The notes beneath the pieces were generated by a model, which was not told the origin of the DNA, ran no database searches, and saw only the letters and a list, made by a program, of their open reading frames with translations. Below are positions 43,215 to 51,261 of a DNA stretch of 64,000 bases, piece after piece; position 1 is the first letter of the stretch; each line of letters starts with the position of its first letter. The DNA lies in assembly GCF_001672755.1 (NCBI RefSeq), contig NZ_LZKI01000080.1, forward strand, positions 49,798 through 113,797. Reading direction: 5' to 3'. The translations under genes and the position numbers were made by a program. Source of the stretch: Mycobacterium colombiense. Its GTDB lineage: Bacteria; Actinomycetota; Actinomycetes; Mycobacteriales; Mycobacteriaceae.

Positions 43215-44372
43215 ATGAAGGCAGTCGTATGTAGCGCTGGGAAGCTGGAAGTCACTGAGATCCCCAATCGCCGGCCCGGACCGGGCCAGGTACTGATCAA
43301 TGTGATCCGGTCCGGGATATGTGGGTCGGATCTGCACGCGCGCGTGCACACTGACCAGCTTGCCGATATGGCCGCGACGGTCGGTTATGACCAAATGCCA
43401 CGGCACGAGGACAAGGTCGTCTTCGGTCACGAATTCTGCGGCGAGGTAGTCGAATACGGGCCCGACACGCGCCGGCGGTGGAAAGCGGGTACCCCGGTGG
43501 TGGCGATGCCCATGTGCCGCGACGGGCGAGATGTGCAGTTCATCGGCGCCTCGACACAGGTGCCCGGCGGGTACGCCGAACAGATTGTCGTCCAGGAGTC
43601 GATGACATTCGAGGTGCCGAACGGGTTGCCGGCCGCGCACGCCACTCTGACCGAACCGATGGCGGTCGCCTGGCACGCGGTGCGCCGCAGCCGAATCGGC
43701 AAGAAACAGAACGCCTATGTCATCGGCTGCGGTCCGATCGGGCTGGCCGTGATCGCGATGTTGAAGGCGGCTGGCGTGCGCGCGGTCGTCGCGTCCGACT
43801 TCTCTCCGCGGCGCCGGGAGCTGGCCGCCCGCTTGGGTGCTGACGTGGTGGTCGATCCGCGCGACACGGACCCGTTCTCGTCGTCGCCGCGGCCGAATCG
43901 GCTCAACAACGTCCCGGACCTGCTCAACCTCGGGTTCGACACGATGGAGAAGTTGCGCCGGATCCCGAATCTGCCGTGGTGGCATGCCTTTCGTGCTGCG
44001 TACAAGCTCGAGATGGGCCCTTCTGGTCCGGTCGTGTTCGAATGCGTTGGTGTGCCGGGCATGATCGACAACCTGCTGGCGACCGTACCCATGATGAGCC
44101 GAATCATCGTGGCGGGTGCGTGTCTCGAACCTGACACGTTCCGCCCCGGAATGGCCATCAACAAAGAGATCGACCTTCGCTTCTCCACGGGCTATGACCC
44201 CGGTGAATTCCGCGACACGCTACACATGCTCGCCGATGGAACAGTCGACCCGGCGCCCCTGATCACCGGAACCGTCGGATTCCCTGGAGTCGATGCAGCC
44301 TTCGCCGCCCTCAGTAACACCGAACACGCCAAGATCCTCATCGATCCCGCCAGTTCAGCCGCCACTCCCTGA
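43215..44372 (+). CDS. Zinc-type alcohol dehydrogenase (MDR family)
   Basis: A 385-aa MDR enzyme. Catalytic-zinc residues fit Cys in GICGSDLHARVH and His-Glu in VFGHEFCGEVVE, and the nucleotide fold is AYVIGCGPIGLAVIAML. The four-Cys structural zinc lobe is missing; its place holds MCRDGRDVQF. A central insert (FSSSPRPNRLNN to WHAFRAAYKLEMG) of about 45 residues is unusual. ATG 43215. It probably oxidises an alcohol intermediate; the substrate is unknown. It is followed by a convergent TetR gene. Confidence 0.85.
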   Translation: MKAVVCSAGKLEVTEIPNRRPGPGQVLINVIRSGICGSDLHARVHTDQLADMAATVGYDQMPRHEDKVVFGHEFCGEVVEYGPDTRRRWKAGTPVVAMPMCRDGRDVQFIGASTQVPGGYAEQIVVQESMTFEVPNGLPAAHATLTEPMAVAWHAVRRSRIGKKQNAYVIGCGPIGLAVIAMLKAAGVRAVVASDFSPRRRELAARLGADVVVDPRDTDPFSSSPRPNRLNNVPDLLNLGFDTMEKLRRIPNLPWWHAFRAAYKLEMGPSGPVVFECVGVPGMIDNLLATVPMMSRIIVAGACLEPDTFRPGMAINKEIDLRFSTGYDPGEFRDTLHMLADGTVDPAPLITGTVGFPGVDAAFAALSNTEHAKILIDPASSAATP

Positions 44373-44430
44373 CCGGAATTCAAACCATATGGGCCGCTTC
44401 CGGTTTGATGCCGGCTACTCGTCTGACGGT

Positions 44431-45048
44431 CTACTTTGGTGAGCCGACGAAAGCCGGAGCAACAAATCTGCGCAGTATGGACCGGTAGCGCGCCAGGTCG
44501 ACCTCACCATCCTTGAGCCCTCGCATCACCATCAGCCCGACGCTTGTCAACCAGAGGTAGACGTCCGACCGCGGCAGGTCGCGTTGCAGTTCATTGTTGA
44601 CGTAAGCGACGTCAAGGAAAGGGTCGAAGAATTCCGCGGATAGCAGCTCCGAATTCCGCGATTCGATGACTCGTTGACCGAGACCGGAGCTCTCCGGGTC
44701 GACGATGTATCGCAGCACGGGATCGCGGACGGACTCGCTCGCGGCGAAGAGAAGCCCCTCGACGATCTGGTCCTGAAGACCGCCCTGACGGGACATGACT
44801 TTGTGCGCGCGGTCGCGCAGCATCCTTGCGTGCCGAATGATCAGCTCGATGAGCAGGTCGTCGCGATCGCTGAAATAGCGGTAGACGCCCGGCCTCGACA
44901 TACCCACCTCGGAGGCAATGTCCTCCATGGTGGTCTTTCGAACTCCGTGGCGCTCGATACAGCGCTCGGCGCCAGCCAGAATCCGGTCGCGCGGATCGTC
45001 CTTCGCCGCCGAAGGTGCGGTCGACTGGTTTCGGACTCCTCGAGGCAT
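44431..45048 (-). CDS. TetR-family transcriptional regulator
   Basis: A 205-aa TetR protein with HTH KTTMEDIASEVGMSRPGVYRYFSDRDDLL. A palindrome at 45081-45105 lies 33 bases upstream of the ATG at 45048, between this gene and the small-gene cluster that runs the other way. It may regulate itself, the cluster or the convergent alcohol dehydrogenase gene. No ligand can be named. Confidence 0.88.
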   Translation of the reverse strand: MPRGVRNQSTAPSAAKDDPRDRILAGAERCIERHGVRKTTMEDIASEVGMSRPGVYRYFSDRDDLLIELIIRHARMLRDRAHKVMSRQGGLQDQIVEGLLFAASESVRDPVLRYIVDPESSGLGQRVIESRNSELLSAEFFDPFLDVAYVNNELQRDLPRSDVYLWLTSVGLMVMRGLKDGEVDLARYRSILRRFVAPAFVGSPK

Positions 45049-45080
45049 GGGCTCATCGTACTAAATGCTTATGACCTCGC

Positions 45081-45105
45081 ATGACAATGTACGTATACAT
45101 GTCAT
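45081..45105. promoter_or_regulatory. 25-bp near-perfect palindrome upstream of TetR gene
   Basis: Outer arms ATGACA and TGTCAT enclose a nested pair ATGTA-CGTA-TACAT. It is AT-rich relative to the surroundings and sits in the 188-base gap between the TetR start and the 45237 gene. A TetR operator is likely. It differs from the TAGAT and CTGACA classes. Confidence 0.6.
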
Positions 45106-45236
45106 GCCCTATCTGTCGACCTACATGTTTCAGACCTTGACTTTTAAGTCAACCCGCGAATAATGTGACAAATAACGTAAAACGTCAGTCGTTTCAGCGT
45201 CGGCGCATCCGATCATCAGCGAAGGGAGCCGCCACC

Positions 45237-45398
45237 ATGACGTTCAGCCGTTTGCGAGGGGCTTCGATCGGCGGCACCCGTCCGACCGGTCCGGCTGAGA
45301 TTGCCCAGCAGCACCAGCACTTGCGAATCCCGTCCGTACGAATGCCATATCCGGCCGCACGCGATGGACGTGCCGACAACAACGGCCTGCGGCGGTAG
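45237..45398 (+). CDS. Small protein of unknown function (53 aa)
   Basis: ATG 45237 has GAAGGGAGCC upstream, a good ribosome site. The product begins MTFSRLRGASIGGTRPTGPA and is basic with no membrane segment. It stops 2 bases before the next gene, suggesting an operon. It is not recognised. The upstream frame is open but lacks a better start. Confidence 0.5.
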   Translation: MTFSRLRGASIGGTRPTGPAEIAQQHQHLRIPSVRMPYPAARDGRADNNGLRR

Positions 45399-45400
45399 CC

Positions 45401-45589
45401 ATGTGGACCCTTATCACCAGTGACGGGCGGCGGCTCGCGAACATCCGTTCCGAGGAGGATGCGCGCCGTACCGTCCACGCACTGGGCACCACACAATTGC
45501 GCGGTCCTTTTTCATGGGAAGTGTTTGACGACGATGGGCGTCGCTTCGTCGCCGAGATTCGCTATCACAGCCGGCGGCCTCGGCCATGA
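45401..45589 (+). CDS. Small protein of unknown function (62 aa)
   Basis: Product MWTLITSDGRRLANIRSEED continuing to FSWEVFDDDGRRFVAEIRY: alternating polar and aromatic residues fit a small beta-rich domain. It starts 2 bases after the previous stop and its own end overlaps the next start by 4 bases (ATGA), so it should be translated as part of a chain. Family unknown. Confidence 0.55.
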   Translation: MWTLITSDGRRLANIRSEEDARRTVHALGTTQLRGPFSWEVFDDDGRRFVAEIRYHSRRPRP

Positions 45590-45783
45590 TTCTCGGACGA
45601 GATCCGCGTATCCCGGTCGTCGGCGATACCGTACTGTCTCGGTCCGATCACCGATGCGGCGCTGGCGTCATCGTTGACGCGGATGCGATCAGGTACAAGG
45701 TCTATTGGCGCGACGGAAGAGACACCCTGCGCTGGCACCGGCGCCATGAATTAACCGTCCCGCGACTCGATTACGGACGGTGA
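45586..45783 (+). CDS. Small SH3-like (barrel-type) protein (65 aa)
   Basis: PVVGDTVLSRSDHRCGAGVIVDADAIRYKVYWRDG reads like the start of a DUF1918/KOW-like small barrel, as in proteins with the pattern VGDxV...GxIxx...YxVxW. It overlaps the preceding gene by 4 bases. The gap to the next gene is 73 bases. A regulatory or nucleic-acid-binding role is possible but not shown. Confidence 0.5.
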   Translation: MILGRDPRIPVVGDTVLSRSDHRCGAGVIVDADAIRYKVYWRDGRDTLRWHRRHELTVPRLDYGR

Positions 45784-45856
45784 TGGCCGTGGCGGGTCCG
45801 GTAGGACGGTTAGTGCCAGCGATAGCACGCGTGGGAAGCCTTGGAGGGCAACGAAA

Positions 45857-46039
45857 ATGTACTTCTGCATAGGCGACAAAGTCCGCCACGGTCTACATGT
45901 TGGAACGGTCACCGACGTAGGAACCATGCTCATTCAAGTCAAGACGACTATGGGCACTTCTCGGATGGCCTGTCCGTGGGAACTCGTGAGGTTGATCGCC
46001 CCGTACGAGGGGCCCGGCTCCGACTCACCAGCCGAGTGA
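45857..46039 (+). CDS. Small SH3-like (barrel-type) protein (60 aa)
   Basis: MYFCIGDKVRHGLHVGTVTD followed by VGTMLIQVKTTMGTSRMACPWELVRL again has the GDxV-GxV-xVxW-like layout, making it a second small barrel next to the one at 45586. ATG 45857 follows GGAGGGCAACGAAA. No other family can be given. Confidence 0.55.
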   Translation: MYFCIGDKVRHGLHVGTVTDVGTMLIQVKTTMGTSRMACPWELVRLIAPYEGPGSDSPAE

Positions 46040-46056
46040 AACGCCAAGGGAGAAGC

Positions 46057-46380
46057 GTGATCGCAGTGTCGAACATACAAGAAGTTAAACCGGCTGCAGC
46101 CACTACGAACTCAGGGCTGCCGACCGTGGTCACCACCATTGACCACAACGGCGGTCGGCGGATGAGCGTTTTCGGGGCTGACCGAGTGGAGATCTGCGGC
46201 GCGTTCAAACCCGTCGACTGCTCCTACTGGCTGATGTACGTCACGAAGAGGATCGTCGACACCGTCGAACGGTCGCAGGCCAACCTGTTCCCGCGCCGCA
46301 TTCAACTGCCCACCCAACAAGATGTCCGTCAGTGGCTCGAACTCATCGCCGGCCTATACATGAGGATGGCGAACCAATGA
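46057..46380 (+). CDS. Small protein of unknown function (107 aa)
   Basis: GTG 46057 with AAGGGAGAAGC upstream; the larger open frame from 45841 overlaps the previous gene and is not used. The product has TVVTTIDHNGGRRMSVFGAD and SYWLMYVTKRIVDTVERSQ, a mixed alpha/beta protein without signal or membrane span. Its stop overlaps the next short frame (ATGA). Not recognised. Confidence 0.5.
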   Translation: MIAVSNIQEVKPAAATTNSGLPTVVTTIDHNGGRRMSVFGADRVEICGAFKPVDCSYWLMYVTKRIVDTVERSQANLFPRRIQLPTQQDVRQWLELIAGLYMRMANQ

Positions 46381-46484
46381 TGCAACGCGGCGAAAGGGAA
46401 AGTGTCGTATTCGATCCTGAATTACCCTGCAGTGCACCGCTGTTTGCGGCGAACGCGGTGCGCGGACACGAGGGTTTGCAATGA
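46377..46484 (+). CDS. Possible 35-aa microprotein
   Basis: This very short frame, MMQRGERESVVFDPELPCSA onward, starts inside the stop of the previous gene (ATGA). Its own stop overlaps an ATG at 46481. Coupling at both ends supports it, but at this length chance is possible. Confidence 0.3.
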   Translation: MMQRGERESVVFDPELPCSAPLFAANAVRGHEGLQ

Positions 46485-46508
46485 TCTTCGCCCCGACGCC
46501 CGTGGACG

Positions 46509-46691
46509 ATGTCCGCGCTCAGCTGCCCAGTTACACGAGGGGTGAGCAAGCGGCCGCGAATCGACATCACGTATCCGGGACACACCGCGGTACCGCGATT
46601 TCGGATGACCAACCCGCGATTATCGGAGATTTCCACCGAGCTCGGCGCAGCACCGCTGAGCGTCACTCGGGCCAGGACGACGTTGGCGTGA
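46509..46691 (+). CDS. Possible 60-aa small protein before the hydrolase gene
   Basis: Frame MSALSCPVTRGVSKRPRIDI to SVTRARTTLA, ending in TGA that overlaps the GTG of the hydrolase gene at 46688 (GTGA). The competing frame from 46481 runs into the hydrolase and would extend it by 69 residues of no family match. Only the coupling supports this call. Confidence 0.3.
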   Translation: MSALSCPVTRGVSKRPRIDITYPGHTAVPRFRMTNPRLSEISTELGAAPLSVTRARTTLA

Positions 46692-47734
46692 CGACGCAAG
46701 ACGATGTCGGCCCCAGCATCGCTAGCCGGATGGTGGCACTGATGTCGCGCCTGACAATCAAGCCGGCTTTGGCCCTCGGCAGCTCGATGCCCCATCTCCC
46801 CTGGCCATTCGGTATTGTCGAATTCGCCTGCTCTGCAATGGTTCCCGCACCGTCGGCCGTCCGCGCAAAGGTAAAGTTGCCCACGGCTACCGCACAGCTG
46901 GTCCGTGCACCCGGCGTGCCGCCGGCGGACGGCAGCCGGCGGGTGGTGCTCTACTTGCACGGCGGTGCTTTCTTGACCTGCGGAACGAACTCGCACAGCC
47001 GGGTGGTCACCGCGATCTCGCACTACGCCGACTCACCGGTTCTGGTGGTCAACTACCGGCTGATCCCCAAACACTCGGTCGGCATGGCCCTCGACGACTG
47101 TCACGACGCCTACCGTTGGCTGCGACAGTGCGGCTACGAGCCGGACCAGATCGTGCTGGCCGGTGATTCCGCGGGTGGCTACCTCGCACTGACACTGGCG
47201 CAGCGGCTGCAGGCCGACGGCGAACGCCCGGCAGCTCTCGTCGCGATCTCACCATTGCTGCAGCTGGCCAAGGGACCCAAACAGGCGCATCCCAACATCA
47301 AGACCGATGCGATGTTCCCTCCCAAGGCTTTCGATGCGCTGGTCGCGGTGGTCGCCGGCGCTGCCGTCAAACACTCCATTGATGGCGAACCCGAAGAGCT
47401 CTACGAACCGCTCGACCACATCAAACCCGGCCTGCCGCCGACATTGATCCACGTCTCCGGTTCGGAGGCGCTCCTGCATGACGCGCAATTGGCCGCCACC
47501 AAGCTCACGGCCGTAGGTGTGCCGACCGAGGTGCGCATCTGGCCGGGTCAGATTCACGACTTCCCGCTCGCCGCTCCGGTGGTGCCCGAGGCCACCCGGT
47601 CCCTACGGCAGATCGGTGAGTACATCCGCGCGGTGACGCCACGAATCATGGCGTCTCAGGATGATGTTCAGGGCCAGACAGGAAATCGCTTCGTGCGACC
47701 GCTGCATCGCGCAAGTGCCGAGGCCCTTCCTTAA
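46688..47734 (+). CDS. Alpha/beta hydrolase, hormone-sensitive-lipase type (Lip family)
   Basis: A 348-aa esterase or lipase with the oxyanion motif LYLHGGAFLTCG, the nucleophile elbow LAGDSAGGYLAL (Ser of GDSAG), and later Asp/Glu (SGSEALLHD) and His (GQIHDFPL) of the triad. N-terminal GPSIASRMVALMSRLTIKP is typical of mycobacterial Lip proteins, which supports GTG 46688 (VTTQDDVGPSIA) as the start. It likely cleaves short or medium acyl esters. No signal peptide. Confidence 0.85.
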   Translation: MTTQDDVGPSIASRMVALMSRLTIKPALALGSSMPHLPWPFGIVEFACSAMVPAPSAVRAKVKLPTATAQLVRAPGVPPADGSRRVVLYLHGGAFLTCGTNSHSRVVTAISHYADSPVLVVNYRLIPKHSVGMALDDCHDAYRWLRQCGYEPDQIVLAGDSAGGYLALTLAQRLQADGERPAALVAISPLLQLAKGPKQAHPNIKTDAMFPPKAFDALVAVVAGAAVKHSIDGEPEELYEPLDHIKPGLPPTLIHVSGSEALLHDAQLAATKLTAVGVPTEVRIWPGQIHDFPLAAPVVPEATRSLRQIGEYIRAVTPRIMASQDDVQGQTGNRFVRPLHRASAEALP

Positions 47735-47806
47735 CGAAGCTCATCACTACTGATACCCGCGCTAGTCGCGGGATGCCCGAAAAGGATGGAAAAGGGGCCC
47801 ATCAAG

Positions 47807-48778
47807 ATGGCGCGTCACCGACGGATTCCCCAGCGAGCAACCCGGGCGGGGTGGAGCTCGGCGTTGTGCGTTGTGGTGATCGCCCCCCTGGTATTCGCCA
47901 CTGCGGTCGGCGCCGCCACCGCCTCCCGGTTCCCCACGCCCGCAACGACGGTGCGCAGTACCGCTATCACATCGGCGGCCGCCCTTACGGACTTCGACAG
48001 TGACCCGCACGGTCCGGCCGTAATCGCGGTCACACGTTCACCGACCAGCTTGCACATCGAGGTGCCCACTGCGCCAACCCCTCCGCCAAGCATGGTGGTG
48101 AAGTCTCCTGACGCATTAGGTATCCCGCCGATTGCACTGTCCGCCTACCGGCATGCGGAGCAGATGATGGCGGCATCCGATCCCGGGTGCGGGATCGGAT
48201 GGAATCTGTTGGCCGCCATTGGGCGCATCGAGTCGATGCATGCCAACGGCGGTGCGACGGATGCGCGGGGCACCGCGGTACCGCCGATCTACGGCCCGGC
48301 CCTGGACGGCACGCTGGCCGGAAACGAGGTCATCGTCGAGAGCACTGTCGGCGGACGAGTCACCTATGCGCGCGCGATGGGACCGATGCAATTCCTGCCC
48401 GGCACCTGGGCGCGTTACTCTTCCGACGGCGACAGGGTGGCCGATCCGCAGAACCTCTACGACTCGACTCTGGCCGCCGCTCGTTATCTGTGCAGCAACG
48501 GGCTGAACTTGAGGGACCAACAGCAGACACTGTCGGCAATCCTGCGCTACAACAACTCCATGCCGTATGCCCAATACGTGCTGGGCTGGTCGACGGCGTA
48601 CGCCACTGGCGTGGTGCCGGTCGACCTGCCGGCGCCGACCGGGTCCGTATCGCCGCTTGGTGACACGCATTTGGAGAAGCCCGGGGGCATCGGGCCCGGC
48701 CTCCCGCTCAATATCTACGGCTTGCCATCGACCGACCCAATGGCCAAGGCGCCCCTGATCGACTTTGGCTCACACTGA
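47807..48778 (+). CDS. Secreted lytic transglycosylase-like protein
   Basis: A 323-aa protein with an N-terminal signal (RAGWSSALCVVVIAPLVFATAVGA), a Pro/Thr-rich linker and an SLT/MltB-like domain. The catalytic Glu is in AAIGRIESMHANGG, and YARAMGPMQFLPGTWARY and LAAARYLC follow. It would cleave peptidoglycan outside the membrane. ATG 47807 has AAGGGG 9 bases upstream; ATG 47786 is an alternative without a ribosome site. The final 90 residues are Pro/Gly-rich. Confidence 0.85.
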   Translation: MARHRRIPQRATRAGWSSALCVVVIAPLVFATAVGAATASRFPTPATTVRSTAITSAAALTDFDSDPHGPAVIAVTRSPTSLHIEVPTAPTPPPSMVVKSPDALGIPPIALSAYRHAEQMMAASDPGCGIGWNLLAAIGRIESMHANGGATDARGTAVPPIYGPALDGTLAGNEVIVESTVGGRVTYARAMGPMQFLPGTWARYSSDGDRVADPQNLYDSTLAAARYLCSNGLNLRDQQQTLSAILRYNNSMPYAQYVLGWSTAYATGVVPVDLPAPTGSVSPLGDTHLEKPGGIGPGLPLNIYGLPSTDPMAKAPLIDFGSH

Positions 48779-48790
48779 GTGACGTCTCAG

Positions 48791-48832
48791 CATCCTCATA
48801 GCCCGGATCGTGACGTCACGCCGCACCAGGCC
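48791..48832 (-). repeat. Duplicated 42-base fragment of the adjacent hydrolase gene
   Basis: It matches bases 49631-49673 inside the hydrolase gene with about four differences and one base missing. In the minus frame it encodes the same LVRRDVTIR as that gene. It sits just beyond the 3' end of the hydrolase, so it looks like the leftover of a duplicated or recombined copy. Confidence 0.6.
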
Positions 48833-48857
48833 GGCAGCTGCGCGGACGCGTTGACCA

Positions 48858-49832
48858 TCACTGCGGTGATGCTCCGAGAAGCTTTGCGACCCAGGCATTC
48901 CGCGTCGTGGTCGCGGCATGGGCCAGCGCCGTGTGTGGTGCGACCATGTCGAAGCCATGGAATCCGCCGGGCCACACATGCAGCTCGGCCTGAACACCGG
49001 CGCACCACAGGTTGGTCGCGTAGGCGACATCCTCGTCGCGGAACAGTTCCGCAGAACCGCAGTCGATGAAGGCGGGCGGCAACCCGGACAGATCCGTTGC
49101 GCGCGCGGGAGCTGCGTAAATCGACACGCCGTCGCTGCCGCGGCGATCGCCCAGCAGAGCGTTCCAACCCACCAGATTGCTGGACCGGACCCAGATCCCA
49201 GCCTTCTCGAACTGCACGGTCGAGGGCGTCTGGTCACGGTCGTCGAGCATCGGGCACATCAGTGCCTGTCCGGCGAGCCGGGGCCCGTTGCGATCACGTG
49301 CCAGCAGCGCAACGCCCGCCGCGAGGCCTCCGCCGGCGCTCGCTCCGGCGACGATCAGCCGGTCGAGATCGATTCCCAGCTCGGCGGAGTGCTCGGCCGT
49401 CCAGAGCAGCCCCGCGTAACAATCCTCGACCGGGTAGGGGTCCGGAAACTCCGGTGCGATCCGGTACTCGACCGTGACGGCGACCGCGTCGTGCTCAACG
49501 ATCCACGGCACAATTTGACTGACGCCTATCAAGCGGTTGCCGACGATCATGCCGCCGCCATGAGTGTGGTAGATGCCTGGGCCGACTCCCGACCTGTCGG
49601 TCCGAGTGATGATAGAAGCGACGAGCTCGGCACCCTCATAGCCCCGGATCGTGACGTCGCGCCGCACCAGCCCGACGCCTGCCAGGTCATCGTCCGTCAC
49701 AACACCCGGGAACGGTGCCGCGCGCAGCTCCCCGATCGTCTCGCGTGTCACCGTCGGAATCTGGTCGACGAGTACGGCTAGGACGGCACCCAGCTCGGGA
49801 TCGAACGGCGGCGCGGAAGCGAGGCTGTGCAT
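48858..49832 (-). CDS. Alpha/beta hydrolase, hormone-sensitive-lipase type (Lip family)
   Basis: A 324-aa hydrolase: oxyanion HTHGGGMIVGN, nucleophile VAGASAGGGLAAG (Ser of GASAG), and the GSAELFRDE and GGFHGFDM regions for the Asp/Glu and His. ATG 49832. It faces the transglycosylase gene (convergent, 79 bases apart). The substrate is unknown; esters are the likely class. The sequence is not close to the hydrolase at 46688. Confidence 0.85.
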   Translation of the reverse strand: MHSLASAPPFDPELGAVLAVLVDQIPTVTRETIGELRAAPFPGVVTDDDLAGVGLVRRDVTIRGYEGAELVASIITRTDRSGVGPGIYHTHGGGMIVGNRLIGVSQIVPWIVEHDAVAVTVEYRIAPEFPDPYPVEDCYAGLLWTAEHSAELGIDLDRLIVAGASAGGGLAAGVALLARDRNGPRLAGQALMCPMLDDRDQTPSTVQFEKAGIWVRSSNLVGWNALLGDRRGSDGVSIYAAPARATDLSGLPPAFIDCGSAELFRDEDVAYATNLWCAGVQAELHVWPGGFHGFDMVAPHTALAHAATTTRNAWVAKLLGASPQ

Positions 49833-50124
49833 TCGGGCTCCTAAAAGTGTTGACGCGGTGCGTCATTGCACCGACTCCATCATGTTCACGCAAGTTCAGC
49901 CGCGTTGAATCCGCCATATGCGTCAGATTTCGGGCAAGGCGTCCGCCACCCGTCCTACGACCCTCGACTCGAGATGACCGGTACATCGTGTTTGGGAATC
50001 GACGTTGCGAGTCCGCGGGTACCGCGCGGTCCGTTGGGCCTCGGCATCGATGTGCCCGAGAACCTCGATATGGAGAACTAGACTATGCAAGAGCCGAAAC
50101 CCCTTTGAGATAGCTCAATTTGGT

Positions 50125-50496
50125 CTAGCCGGGGGCAGGAAGGTATGGGGGTGGGCCTTCGCGGTCGTCGCACAGGTCGCTCACCGCGGTGTCGACGATG
50201 AAGTTCGCTTGTTCTTTGGTCAACCCGTAGGGCGGGTGCGATTGGGACCCGTATACCCCCTGCTCCAGCCACTGCCGCGGGGATTTGCCTCGGTCCCTGA
50301 GTGCGCAAACCTCAGCGCCCCACTCTTTCACCTCGTTGTCGCCACGGGGCGTGTAAATGCCGGCATCGTGCAGTTTGTGGACGAAGGATTGATAGTCGGC
50401 GCGGGCCGAAGCAATTCCGGTAGTACCAGACAATGCCGTCAGCACCGCCGCCAACACGACGACGCTCGCAGCCCAGCTACGGCTCCCGCCTAGCAT
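50125..50496 (-). CDS. DUF732 secreted protein
   Basis: A 123-aa exported protein: signal WAASVVVLAAVLTALSGTTGIASA, then the DUF732 core YQSFVHKLHDAGIYTPRGDN, VCALRDRGKSP and FIVDTAVSDLCDD. DUF732 proteins are mycobacterial, small and of unknown function, often close to mce genes. The ATG at 50496 overlaps the stop of the Mce-associated gene (TGATG); GTG 50499 is an alternative. Last gene of the mce transcript. The 292 bases beyond (49833-50124) hold nothing recognised. Confidence 0.83.
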   Translation of the reverse strand: MLGGSRSWAASVVVLAAVLTALSGTTGIASARADYQSFVHKLHDAGIYTPRGDNEVKEWGAEVCALRDRGKSPRQWLEQGVYGSQSHPPYGLTKEQANFIVDTAVSDLCDDREGPPPYLPAPG

Positions 50497-51209
50497 CACC
50501 TGTCCCCGACCACTTGCCCGATCCCACCGACGTCGCTGATCTTCCAGCCGTTGGCGGGATCAATTGTCACGCTGTAAGTGGCCGTGGATTGCAGGCTATC
50601 TTTGGCTTGGACCGTCTTGGTCATGACGCTGACGAAGGAATCGACAACATAGACACCATTGTCGTGTGATTTTACTTTGGCAGCAACGGGTTTCGCTGCA
50701 GAAGACCACTGCAGCGGAAGCAGGATCTGCTCCATCGCGTTCGCGGCGTCCGAAAGCTTCTTGCTCAACTCAGGCGTCGTTCCGTCGACCAACGCGCGCT
50801 TCCACGGCCCCAGATCCTTGTAATCCATGATCGCGGCTCGCACCGCATAGTCGAGCGCGACTTGCTCGGCATGCTTATTGTCGCGTGCCTGCTGCGCCTG
50901 CGCATCGACCTTGCGATGCTCACCCAAATACAACCAGGTCATCACCGCCACCGCCGCGACCAGGCCGATGATGAGTGTTCCCAGCAGCAAACTGCGAACC
51001 GACAACGAGATCCGCCGCCCCGCACCGGTAATCGGGCTTTTCTGGTCGACGTCGGTGTCGCGATCGTCGCCCTTCTTCTCGTCGCTCTTCTTATCGTCGG
51101 TCTTGTTATCGTCAGTCTTATCGTCGACAGCGCGATCGTCCGGCTCGGCGGTGGCTGAGTCGTCGGCATCCGCAGGCGTGGTCTCCGGGTTTAACTCGGT
51201 GACGTTCAT
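50496..51209 (-). CDS. Mce-associated membrane protein
   Basis: A 237-aa protein with a highly charged N-terminus (about 60 residues, rich in Asp and Lys, with repeated KTDDNK-like units) and one membrane helix SLLLGTLIIGLVAAVAVMTWLYL. A C-terminal periplasmic NTF2-like domain follows (YSVTIDPANGWKISDVGGIG). This layout is standard for Mam proteins that stabilise Mce complexes. It overlaps DUF732 and starts 52 bases after mceF. Confidence 0.85.
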   Translation of the reverse strand: MNVTELNPETTPADADDSATAEPDDRAVDDKTDDNKTDDKKSDEKKGDDRDTDVDQKSPITGAGRRISLSVRSLLLGTLIIGLVAAVAVMTWLYLGEHRKVDAQAQQARDNKHAEQVALDYAVRAAIMDYKDLGPWKRALVDGTTPELSKKLSDAANAMEQILLPLQWSSAAKPVAAKVKSHDNGVYVVDSFVSVMTKTVQAKDSLQSTATYSVTIDPANGWKISDVGGIGQVVGDR

Positions 51210-51261
51210 ATTCTCACCAGCTTCCTTATTGGTGTTCTCAGACCTTCAGCATCCGGACGCA

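Noticed and set aside
46481..46687. N-terminal extension of the Lip-type hydrolase from ATG 46481
   Set aside because: The added 69 residues have no family match, whereas GTG 46688 gives the N-terminus expected for mycobacterial Lip proteins.
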